Part shown: piece by piece, positions 12,101-24,100 of the stretch
Numbering within the stretch: the first letter of the stretch is position 1
Layout: every line of letters begins with the position of its first letter
Source: Apus apus
Lineage: Eukaryota; Chordata; Aves; Apodiformes; Apodidae
Direction: 5' to 3'
Assembly: GCF_020740795.1 (NCBI RefSeq)
Contig: NC_067283.1
Coordinates: forward strand, 127,816,568-127,880,567
DNA length: 64,000 bases
Notes under the pieces: generated by a model
Database searches by the model: none
Seen by the model: only the letters and a program-made list of their open reading frames with translations
Told to the model about the DNA's origin: nothing
Made by a program: the position numbers and the translations under genes

Positions 12101-15100
12101 TTTTACCAAGGGTAAGTCATGTTTGACTAACCTCATAGCCTTCTATGAGGAAATTACTAGGTGGATAGATGATGGTAGAGCGGTGGATGTGGTCTATCTT
12201 GATTTCAGTAAAGCATTTGACACCGTCTCCCACAGCATCCTTGTAGATAAGTTGATCAAGTATGGGTTTGATGATCAGGCAGTGAGGTGGATCAAGAACT
12301 GGTTGAAAGGAAGAAGTCAGAGAGTTGTAGTCAATGGGGCAGAATCTAGTTGGAGGCCTGTGACTAGTGGAGTCCCTCAGGGGTCGGTACTGGGACTGGT
12401 GTTGTTCAACATCTTCATCAACGACCTGGATGAGGGTACAGAATGTACCCTCAGCAAGTTTGCTGATGACACCAAGCTGGGAGGAGTGGCTGACACACCA
12501 GAAGGCTGTGCTGCCATTCAGAGAGACCTAGACAGGCTGGAGACTTGGGCGGGGAAAAACCTGATGAAGTTTAACAAGGGCAAGTGTAGAGTTTTGCATC
12601 TGGGGAAGAAAAATGTCATGCACCAGTACAGGTTGGGGGCTGACCTGCTGGAGAGCAGTGTACGTGAAAGGGACCTGGGGGTCCTGGTAGACAGGAGGAT
12701 GACCATGACCAGCAATGTGCCCTTGTGGCTAAGAAGACCAATGGCATCCTGGGGTGTATTAGAAAGGGTGTGGTTAGTAGGTCAAGAGAGGTTCTCCTCC
12801 CCCTCTATTCTGCATTGGTGAGGCCGCATCTGGAGTATTGTGTCCAGTTCTGGGCCCCTCAGTTCAAGAAGGACAGGGAACTGCTTGAAAGAGTCCAGCG
12901 CAGAGCCACAAAGATGATTAAGGGAGTGGAACATCTCCCTTATGAGGAAAGGCTGAGGGAGCTGGGTCTCTTTAGCTTGGAGAAAAGGAGACTGAGGGGT
13001 GACCTCATCAATGTTTACAAATACGTAAAGGGTGAGTGTCAAGAAGATGGAGTTAAGGTTTTTTCAGTGATGACCAGTGATAGGACAAGGAGTAATGGAT
13101 ACAAATTGGAGCATAGGAGGTTTAAGGTGAATATCAGAAAAATTTTTTTTACTGTGAGAGTGACAGAGCACTGGAACAGGCTGCCCAGAGAGGTTGTGGA
13201 GTCTCCTTCTCTGGAGACATTCAAAACCCGCCTGGACGCCTTCCTGTGTGATGTACTCTAGGTGACCCTGCTCTGGCGGAGGGGTTGGACTAGATGATCT
13301 TTCGAGGTCCCTTCCAACCCCTATGATTCTATGATTCTATGATCGAAATCTCTATGAAAAAAGCACTTAAATTTCTTAAGTAGTTATCTAAATAATTCCT
13401 GTAATTTTAAATAATTTTCATTTCATATAATAAAAAGTGTTGTACAGAAATCAAATATAAGGTTGTAACACCAAAAACCGTAACAAATGCTTCAGATATA
13501 TATAGTAATGTAACAATAGCCAAGGCACTCCTAATTTACATGCAAAACAAACTGGTAAATACAAATTTAGTTGAAAGAGCATCACTTAACATTCACAATT
13601 TCTACATCATTAACAATGTATGTGCAATTCGAAACCATACTGCTGTTCTATAAAGGAAGAAAACTAAGACCACCTGTTACAGACAGACTTGAAACAGCTC
13701 TGCATGCCAGCAAAATCTACTTCTAATAAAATCAGCTGCAGCACACAGTACTATTTGTTTAATGTTTCAACATGCTCATGTGCATTTTAAATGCTGTTTT
13801 ACTACTTGACACTACTAAGTTATCTGCAAGAACACTATCTTTGGCAGTCAGAATTAATCCTTTAATTCCATTTCAAAGCAAGATCATTTTAGTGCAAGAC
13901 CTGAAGTCCAAGGCATATACATTGTAACATCCTGAATGTAAACACAAAAGCTCTCCTAATAGTCAGTAGTTTTCTTAAAAAGAAATTTCACCAACTGGTC
14001 ATAAGAGGCAAAAAGGAAGATATTCTATTTTGGGATAGCAATGAAGTACAGCAATGAAACATTATCAGTGTGTACCAGTAATCAGACCATGCCAGTTTTA
14101 GAAATAAATCCATTTGCAAAGTGTTGTAAAAGAACAGATAAAAATATTTCATTCCATACCATTCAGCAGATATGACAATATTCTAGCAACTACTGTCTTT
14201 TGCATTCTGCTTTTATCATATTATATAGCACTTACCCTGCTCTCTTCTAGACTGTCAAAGGGACCTGGAGGATCATCCAGACAAAGAAATTCTCTCACTG
14301 CAAGACTTTACCAAATAAAAGAGAGTGAATTACTTGAAGTACAAAAAACACCAACAACACTTCAGAAATATTGCCCTTGTATCATCCTATTTAAGGGCCA
14401 CAAATACCTATCCTGAAATTTACTCCAAAGTATTCTAAAATAATGTTAACAAATTATTACATCTCAGTAATATCTCAACCAGGGACAGTATTTAAAATGT
14501 GACTTAAGAAATTGCACAAGTGTACTTAAGAATTTTCAAACAGTTATTTTAGAACATGATTTTTTTACTCTTCATAGAATTTGTGGCTACATTACAACTG
14601 ACAAGCAGGTTTACCACTTTGGTATTGAAGAGTTTTGAAGAAGTCTCCTGGTGAAAACTAAGTATTAAAAGATGGATGGAAAAGTATGCTGCTAAAATCC
14701 ATACACAGATCCCTCCAGGAAACATCAGTGGAACTAAGCATGGGCACTGAAACATGCTTGCATCTCCATTTTGCTAAGATCATAATCTACCAACATATAT
14801 ACAGAATATATATTATATCTATATATTATATAGATATATAAGAATAATTGAGTTACAAAACATTAAGCAGTGACAAGGGTAATGTGCCCTGGATATAGTA
14901 CATAGTGTCTCTAGACATGCATTTCAAAGTAATACATTCAACTTAAAATTGTGTACAATTGTTAACAGTTGTCCTCTCTTTCTGTGCATTGTTTTGCAAT
15001 GGCCAGAAGAAGGAAGTATGTGCAATTCTGTGGTCTGCTACAGAGTATTCTGAACATCTCGCTCCTTTTATCTCCTAAGTTTAGATTACTTTTCACAGAA

Positions 15101-18100
15101 CTCTTCAACATCTCCCAACATGTCCCTTCACTCACTTTTCTGAGACTCTCCTGCTCTTTTTACTCATTCTTCTATAAATAGCCTCCAATCAGAGTACCAT
15201 ATTCACAATTAATTAGCAAGTAGTAGCGTATTAACAATTATGTACTTGCACTCACTACTATACATCATTAAATCATCTCCTACTGCAACGAATGCACAAA
15301 AATGGAAGATGTGAATTCAGACTAATTCCCCATCTCTTCCTCTCACCCAAGTCCTGTGGAAAGGTGAGGGCAAATGGAAGTAATTTTCTGCCATCTGCTC
15401 ATTCTCAAATGAGTTAGACACAATATACAAAACCAAGTAATGAAACTTTTACTCAGCTGCCAATCTATTCAAATAGCTTCAGGTTTGGTAAGCAAAATGA
15501 GGAAAAATTTCTTCATTAAACACTGATCATTGATTATACCATCATTTTTAGTTTCAGAAAAGCTCTGAAAAATATTAATATAAAATACATTGAACCTTTA
15601 TTTAATTGTTGGATTTTTGTAAGCCTGCTTTCAAGTACTTATCGCACATGTGAAGGATACAGGTGGGGCTTTTTTGGCCAATATTTGGTGAGAATTCTTG
15701 TTTTCAAATCCACTTTCACCTCACCAGCCTTTACATAAACCTGAAAAAAGTTCTCATATAATCATAATTCATTTCCTCCCACTTAATCTATGTGACAAAC
15801 ATGACAAAATTTTCTTTTCAAACACTCCCCACTGTTTTAAATCGATCCATGATCTGTGCAAACTATGGCCTAAATCTGAACTACTAAAACAGCTTCTCCC
15901 ATATACTCAAATATTTAAAAAATTCTGCTATTATTCTTGATACCAAGATTATAAATCCAATTAGCATAAAAAACTGTAGATGTTAACAATTAATTAGTTA
16001 ATTAGAAAACATAACTGCAAACCAAATGAAAAGTTATTCTGGCACATGAATTACATTTTCAAGGAGAAGAGCATGGTTGTTTTTTTCCTCTCCAAATAGT
16101 TTAATCTGTTTCAATCCCTGGAAGCGTTCAAGGGTAGGGTAGGCTGGATGGGGCTCTGAGCAAACTGATCTACTGGGAGGTAACCCTGCCCATGCAAGGT
16201 GATCTTTAAGGTCCCTTCCAAATCTAGCCATTTTATCATTCTATGTAGTGACACTTTTCCCACATGATGCTTAAGTCCATTTTTTAATGGTTGCATAGTT
16301 CTTTTCATAAAGATGCTGAATGAACTCATATCCCTAGTGCAGAATTCATTATGTGGAAACACTTCTGCTCACCATTTTTCTCCAGTATCTTCATACTTAC
16401 ATAGCTTGGTTCAAACAAATTTAAAAGGTATTTAATTTTTACATGTTGCTAGTAATTTTATTGTGTCATTAAAGGGTAACATTAAAATGGCATAACATGC
16501 AGCAATGCTTGTGAGTGAAAAAGGAAGTGTACAGAAAACTAAGTGTGCAAAAATACCCAATCTATATACATCATCTACTAACATCATGTCAAACCCTTTC
16601 TTTTGGTTTTGTTTTCCCTAGAGCTGCTGACAGAAAACTGTGTCTTGTTCTATAGTTTCTGAAACTACTTGAAACTGAAATCTGTAGATTCATTATTTTA
16701 CATAAGAAGGTCAAGACACTTTAAAGCCACAGGTCACTGAAAACATTTTTTTTTGTTATCTAAAATGTGCATCTGATGGCATAAACATTAATTTGCAGCC
16801 TAGCTTTACTCTGAGTCTGCTTTGCCCTGCTCTCCCCTTCCTGCATTACACCTCTTCCTTTCCTTTAACAAATAGGAGAAAATTCTGCCTTAAAGTATCA
16901 CAGGAATCTTCAAAGTCATGTAACAGAGATTACTTGCTGTATGTGGCTTCTTTCTCCTATGCTAGCTGACATCCTTCTCAAGAGAGGCAGCAAGGCCAGT
17001 GTACACCAGCATTAAGAACGGCAGCAAGGGGCAGCACAGCACATGGGATCCCTGACACGACTCCGAGTTCCTCCCTTTCAACCTCCTCCTCACACAGGCT
17101 GGAGGAGGAGGAGAGCTGTCTCATCTGTATAAACCCAGATGACACTTCTGTTTAGCAAGTTAAACTTCTTTCTCCCACTTCATGGATTGCATGACATTTT
17201 CTTGAACACATTAAGCTTGGTGGGTGGATTTCAATTTCAACCAAATCTTCAATACAAGGCACAATAAAATGACGACTCAAATTTAGTCAGCTGCACGCTA
17301 CCTTACTTTTCATCTTCAAGCTACTTTGTGAATCTGGTTATCTTAAAAAACAGGTATACCCAGTAAGGCTTCCTATCCCTTACGGGCAACCTTCCCACTG
17401 TCAGTATGCCTCAATGATAATACAGTGCAGAAAGAGAAATGAAACTGACTTCTCCACAATGAGAAAAGGCTCATTTGGTTTTGGTGTGACCCAAACAACT
17501 TGAATTACTTGCAAAACTGTAGAAGTAGATGGTAGCTTTTAAGAAGGAAGCAGGGTCAGATGATCACTGTGGCTCACATAAGGTGTGAATAATAACTTCC
17601 ATCCCTAGTCACTTTTATTTTCTGATAACTGAGTAAAAAATCAGGCAGATTCCCATCTGCTTAGTTTTAATCACTTCCTGAGGAATCCAGACCTTCCACA
17701 GATCTAAACATTATAACGTATTGATATATCTTATGTTCTACAGTTTATTTCAAAACTTAATCTTCATTCAGAGCCTTACACAGTCAAGATCAGAATTTTC
17801 CTCAACACTACATTTCAGTTAACTATGTTTAAACAAAACGCAAACTGATTCTATAAACATTTACATTCCCTTTTGTATGTGATGACCAATGCAGTCTAAA
17901 AGTTACGTTTTGTAGGTTCATGTTGCCTTATGACAAATACTCTTTTGTCCAATATGGACAGTCATCAAGATTCAAACCAGGTAGCTGAAATACCAAACTA
18001 GCTGCAACAAAAGGAAACAAAGTCTTCAGATTTGGTCAAGCAGACTAAGAGTCCATCCAGCACTAGTCTGTCTCCAGCAGAACATAAGCAACATTCAAAA

Positions 18101-21100
18101 ACTCACAGGCTGATCCAAATTTCTTTTTAAAACCATTTAAGCTTTGTCTCTGACATCTCACAAAAAAACTTCACAACTCATTGTGACAGACTGAGAGATG
18201 ACTATGAATCATCCAAAATACTAACTTCTTTACTCACCTTCCTTATCCCCTTGATGACTTCATATACCCAGTTTAGCCAGCCCTTTCTCAAGATGACAGA
18301 GTAAAGAGAACAGGACTCTTATTGCAGGATGTTTGTCTGTAGCTTCATCTGTTCTTGCTTGTATTTTTATTTCTAACAGACCCTCTTTTGAAAGGAATGC
18401 TGCATTTTAGCACTGGACTATGTGGAAGTGAGATTCAGATTCCCACAATAGTAACTTTTTTCCTTTCAAGTTCCTCTTCGACAATTTTATGCAACTTTTT
18501 GACTATTACTGAATACGTAACTGATTCAGCTGATTCAGAAAACTATTAATACCAACAGTAATCTTCCAGGTTGTAAAAACAATTGAGTTTATAATTCTCT
18601 CTATGTACTTACTAGCGTTTTACGCTTCATTACATTAAATTTTATGTTAGTCACTCAGTCCTTTGGGATCCTTCTACAATACTTCATGACCTCATTATTT
18701 CCAGATATTCTGAACATCGTTGATAAATGTGATCACACAATCCATATGTAATACACTAAATTTCCATAAATCCTGTTCACCTTGCCTTTCAACCATTTTA
18801 CGAGCTCCCTCGTAACTACTTGTAAGATACATTTCCCTATGCAAAAGACATTATTTCTTTTCCAAGAATTACTTTTATTTACCAGCTTACCAGTTTGAGT
18901 TTTTTATTACAAGCAGTACCAACAGTCAGAATTACTAATCTCTAGTTCCCAGACTCAACAGTCTAATGCTGTATACAAAAGTGCCAAATGTAATAATAGC
19001 CAATCCACTAAAAAGTAAAGTAGATATGAGCACTGTATGGTCTCACACCACAGCTCAGAAATTTTACATTTTAGTTCCTTTAAAATACTTGAGGGAATGC
19101 TGCTTACTTTAGATAATTTCCTACTCTTAAGTTTTTAATAAAGTTTCAAACGAAGATAGTTCCTCATTCCTCAGATTCATTCCTCAAAGAATCTCTGGTA
19201 TAGCAACCTCATAACTTGCTTATTTCTGATGTTGGAAAAAGTTTTCAGAACTAACTGCTCTGCATCTAGCAACTTGCTTACTAAAGTTCTCTTTTGGCCT
19301 ATTAAAAATGATTTTTACATTTTATTTGCCAGAATTATATTGTACTCATCTTCCAGATTTGAAAGAATCTTCCACTTTGTATGAAAAAAGTTACTGCTCA
19401 ATGAGTCTTCTGCACTTTGTTGCTTAAACACATTGTGTTTTTTACTCTCCTTAAGCCTTTTTTGATTTGTGGTTTTTATTTACTTATGTAAAGCAATCTA
19501 TAAAAGTATTTCTATAACTACCATGTCATGTAAATTAGAAATCTTTAGTTTTATACTTATTTTAAGAATAAATCCCATAATAGAGTAGGTACTTTCCATT
19601 ATGAAAACCTAACAATCTCAATATAAATTAAGACATCAGGAAGAATTTCTCACTGTGAGGGTAGCAGTAAGGTGCTGGAATAGGTTGCCCAGGGAAGTTG
19701 TGGATGCCCTCTCCCTGGAGGTGTTTAAGGCCAGGTTGGATGAGGCTTTGTGCACCCTGGTCTAGTGTGAGGCATCCTTGCTCACAGCAGGGAGGTTGGA
19801 ACCTGATGATCTTTAAGGTCCATTCCAACCTTAACCATTCTATGATTAACACTGTATCAGTGCTGTATTCAGTGTACAGTATAGGAACAAGCATGGAATC
19901 AGTCCAATATTTTAAATATTACAGCTTTCAGTTAGCAGTTAACAATATACAATTCAAAATACTGCAATTGCCAATTGCCCTTTTCTCTTAGATTAAGAGG
20001 GGATTATTTTAATAGCACACCAAGTAATTAATGTAATGAACAAATGCACAACATGCATGTTAATGCAATTCCTTCCTATGTTGCTCAAAAATACACTGCT
20101 AGAGTCTAGAAACCTATATGAGGACTTTGAACACAAAAAAAATCTCAATCCAGAAGGAAAGCGTAATCACATACCAGTTAGCAATATCTTTGTGAGCTAC
20201 TAAATTCTGGAGGAATGCTTGTAGTCCCAACTGTCGATCTTCCAAGAAGTCAGGATTATAATTGTCCTTGAACCAGCGCTTCGGAGGAAGGGCGAGCCGA
20301 AAGCCTGGAAACATATCTTTTAGCTGAAATAGAAAGCAAATACAAATGAAGAAAACCAAGAAAAAAGACTTGATGAAATACTGAATTTGACACAGGCATT
20401 GAATTTACTCAGAAATATGGAATCTTTCTGTCTTCCATTAAGTTCAAGCACAAGGGAAGCCTCAACGATAAGTACAAAACAAATTATAGCATGAATTGTG
20501 GACACTATTCTGTCACTTCTGTGCTGTTTACACAATCAAATGAAACAAGAATGAAAAACTTTGCTTTGTTATTTAATGTCTCCGAGTCTCCTACTTAACA
20601 CCTTTGAATCAGTAAACAAAATTGTACATAAGCAAGAAGCATCAGATGAGTAAGCATTTCAGTGGTGTTTTTTCTAAAGCACTCAAGGATACCAAGTACT
20701 ATATAAATAAAGTATTTAAAAACCCATTGCAGATCTACAACTCTGCAACTTGTCTTTTTAGAGGGGGCTACCAGAATGAATTACAGCACACAGATGAGAG
20801 ACTTCTAGTAGAGCTGCTCCTTGTACACCCAGAAAATAATCATGTCACTATGCATGGACAAAGCTCAAATCCTAGTACTAACATGCAAAACTGTATTTTT
20901 TAGTTACTTAAATAGTAATGGAATACATGTAATGTTAGAAATATCTAGAATTTTTCTCCAAATTAAAATATGAAATATGCAAGTGGATGGAACATGAAAT
21001 TATGTAACAATGGACCTGTCCAATAAAGATATGCATCACTTTTCTAATATGCATGAAGATTAAAAAAAACAACAACTATTTTTAGATGCCTTTCTTAGAA

Positions 21101-24100
21101 GGGATTCTTCATAGAATCATAGAATCCTAGGGGTTGGAAGGGACCTCGAAAGATCATCTAGTCCAACCCCCCTGCCAGAGCAGGGTCACCTAGAGCACAT
21201 CACACAGGAACGCATCCAGGTGGGTTTTGAATGTCTCCAGAGAAGGAGACTCCACAACCTCTCTGGGCAGCCTGTTCCAGTGCTCTGTCACTCTCACAGT
21301 AAAAAAATTTTTTTGAATATTCACCTTGAACCTCCTATGCTCCGATTTGATCCCATTACCCCTTGTCCTATCACTGGTCAACACTGAGAAAAGCCTAACT
21401 CCATCTCCCTGACACTCACCCCTTACATATTTGTAAACATTGATGAGGTCACCCCTCTTGACACAGAAAAATCTCAGACTGGAAAAAGCAAAAAGGCTTT
21501 ACAAAATGCAGTGTTACTCCAGCTGCCACAATAAACGCTTGACTTTTTTCTGAAGACACAATCAAGTGGACTTCTGATGGGGATGTACTGCATACACCTA
21601 ATATGTTAGTATGAATATTCCAGTGACAGGATTCTAGAATCTGCCTTGAAAACAGTTTAGCACTCAGTACATAGATCCAAGATAATTTTTCAGTGGGTGC
21701 CTTGATCCTTGCACAGCAAAATTTAAACCTTTTGACAAAAAACTATTTATTTAACTACTCTTTTTGGACCCTGTCTTTTTTCTTTATGACTAGCTTTTTC
21801 AGCAGATTAAGTTTTTAAGAAGTTAAAACAAATACTGTACTTCAGCTAAAATCTCTCTACACAGTTTAAAGGAAGAACCATGCTAGCGGATCACCCTTGC
21901 TCATACAAATACCAATTCACAGCATAAAAGCACTTTTTTAACATGACAAGCATTGCGTATTAAATAGCTCAGTATAACTACTAGTTTCTTATTTTCTTAC
22001 AACTTACTGAAGTCTTACTGAATTTCACCTTGACATTAGATTCTTCTTGATATTTTTAAGTTTATCTTTGGTCATTCAAAGTTCCTTAATCTCTTAAGAC
22101 TAATACTAGATAAGTAACTATTCTCTATGCTCCATAATCCTGCTTAAGTTAATAAAATACTGAATAGAACTGAACCCAGAAAAGGTTAACAAAATGAGTT
22201 ACTGTTTCAGTTGTAGAGAGGACCACATATAACCACTCCACAGAAAGCTCTTCAACCACACAAATTTCTACTTAATGGTCATTTCACTTGCCTAGTTATG
22301 TAGATCATGTCATTTATTTCTAAGGAAAGAATATGCCTATACACAGATCCACAAAGTGTAAGGAAGCTATCTGCTGTCAGCAGACTAATTTTCAACAGCA
22401 CTGTCCTGGGGCATTCTTCCTTTAACACTCCTCAGATACAGCAGTAAAAACTGTGGGTCAGACAAGTTGTGCTGGCTGTCATTGCTTGCTTGGATGCAGC
22501 AGCTTTTCTAGATGTCTCTCGCCTACATCACCACATGACAAGATTATGGATGTCACATGAGGCATAGCCTCAAAGAGAAACAGTTAACCTCTCATTTCTT
22601 AAGACAGGCCATTTAATTATTTGTTCAACATCTCTACCAGCACAGTAAAAAACTTTACAACAGTCTTTTCCCATTGTTTTTTTAGACTGGTAAGTATTCT
22701 TCACATACTTCTCCAATTCATTAGGTGTTCTTAAACAAAATCTATGCATCTAGCCAGGTATTTTATCCTTTGCTCCAACCCCTTCAAATCCCATCATGTT
22801 TCAAGATCCACTAAGATTAAATTTCCTATTACTATTATAGTAAAAGGCAGTATTTCAGTCTTTGCTATATCATTCGTTAACTTGCTTCCCGTATTTGGTT
22901 CTCAAGTAATGGATCTGTTATTTTACTGCCTCCTTCCCTTACTTTGGTTTCTAATGATTTATAGAACTTTACCTATTGCTCTTCACATCCTGTGACAGCC
23001 CATCTTGCATCTCAGCACTTCTGCCTCAGTCTTCACAATCATAGAATGCCAGGTTGGAAGGGACCTCAAGGATCATCTGCCCCAACCTTTCTAGTACTAC
23101 TATAGTTCATATGAGATTGCTCAGCACCCTGTCAAGCTGAGACTTAAAACTGTCCAGTGTGGGAGAATCTACCGCTTCCCTTGGGAGACTATTCCAACAT
23201 TTGATTCTCCTCATAGTGAAAAATTTACCTCGTGTCTAATTGGAATCTTCCCAGGAGCAACTTGTGCCCATTACCTCTTGTCTTTTCCATGTAACTGCTT
23301 GTAAACAGGGAGTTTCCATCTTCTTGGTAGTCACCCTTTAAGTACTGGAACACTTGTAATAAGGTCTACCTGAAGCCTTCTTTTCCCAAGGCTGAACAAA
23401 CCCAGTTTTCTCTGCTTCTCCTCACATAGCAGGCCCTCCAGTCCTCTGATCATCCTTGTGGCCCTTCTCGGGACCCTCTCCAGCCTGTCTACATACTGTT
23501 TGTAGAGCGGGGATCAAAACTGAACACAATACTCCAGGTGTGGTCTGACAACCACCGAGTGGGATGATGCCTTCGTTATCTCTGCTGGTGATGCCCTTGT
23601 TGATGCAGCCCAGCATCCTGTTGGCTTTCTTTGCCACTGCAGCACACTGCCTGTACTGCTCTATTTGTACTTTTAAAAATTACTTTGGACTTTGAGATCA
23701 CCATGTCTACCAGTGGTGGTACCAATACTGGCAATATCTCGTATTTCCACTGCATCCAATTATTTTGCCATCATCTTCCATTTGTCTTCTTTCAGTACAT
23801 AGGGTACTTTCATAACCTTTTCATTGCCTGGATAGTAAATACCTTTGACATTCAAATAACTTGTCGCTTACACTTGAAATCTGTTCAAGTCTTAACCTTC
23901 TTACTGCTGCACTTACTAGCTTCATCCATAAACGAAGAGTTCACAGCTTTCAGCACTTTTACTCCCATTCATTTCTATTTTATTAGCTGTTCCTTAGTAA
24001 AAGTATTTGCCTTATTTACTTTCTTTGAGAGATCAGGGCAAATTAAGAATGCTATTACTAAGTTCACACTGCTTCTATTAGTTAGCTGAGCTGCACTCAT

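Larger units (their letters stand above)
11235..13342 (+). mobile_element. CR1 LINE copy B, 5'-truncated, long RT
   Basis: About 2.1 kb of CR1 ending in gttggactagatgatcttt and three ATTCTATG-type units. It lacks the 5' UTR, ORF1 and endonuclease, and starts in the linker before the reverse transcriptase. The RT and C-terminal domain are readable across two frames (see next two entries). It lies 140 bases after copy A, in the same orientation, antisense to SNX16. No target duplication is expected for CR1. Left edge approximate, since upstream sequence becomes unrecognisable around 11215-11250. Confidence 0.93.
14306..20174. other. SNX16 intron between coding exons 3 and 4
   Basis: 5.9 kb intron containing an AT cruciform (14814-14838), short plus-strand CR1 tails (16115 and 19630) and an ancient CR1/L3-like relic (about 18040-18900). 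The remainder is unrecognised. Confidence 0.8.

Noticed and set aside
11124..13261. 565- and 178-codon ORFs as a host reverse-transcriptase gene
   Set aside because: Sequence and 3' end show it is a 5'-truncated CR1 LINE with a frameshift, not a domesticated gene.
13318..13342. Short direct repeats that could suggest a CRISPR or tandem array
   Set aside because: These are the terminal ATTCTATG units of a CR1 LINE.
23631..24089. 152-codon plus-strand ORF in an SNX16 intron
   Set aside because: Begins within the edge of a CR1 fragment, has hydrophobic/aromatic-rich random composition, no splice context and no family resemblance.
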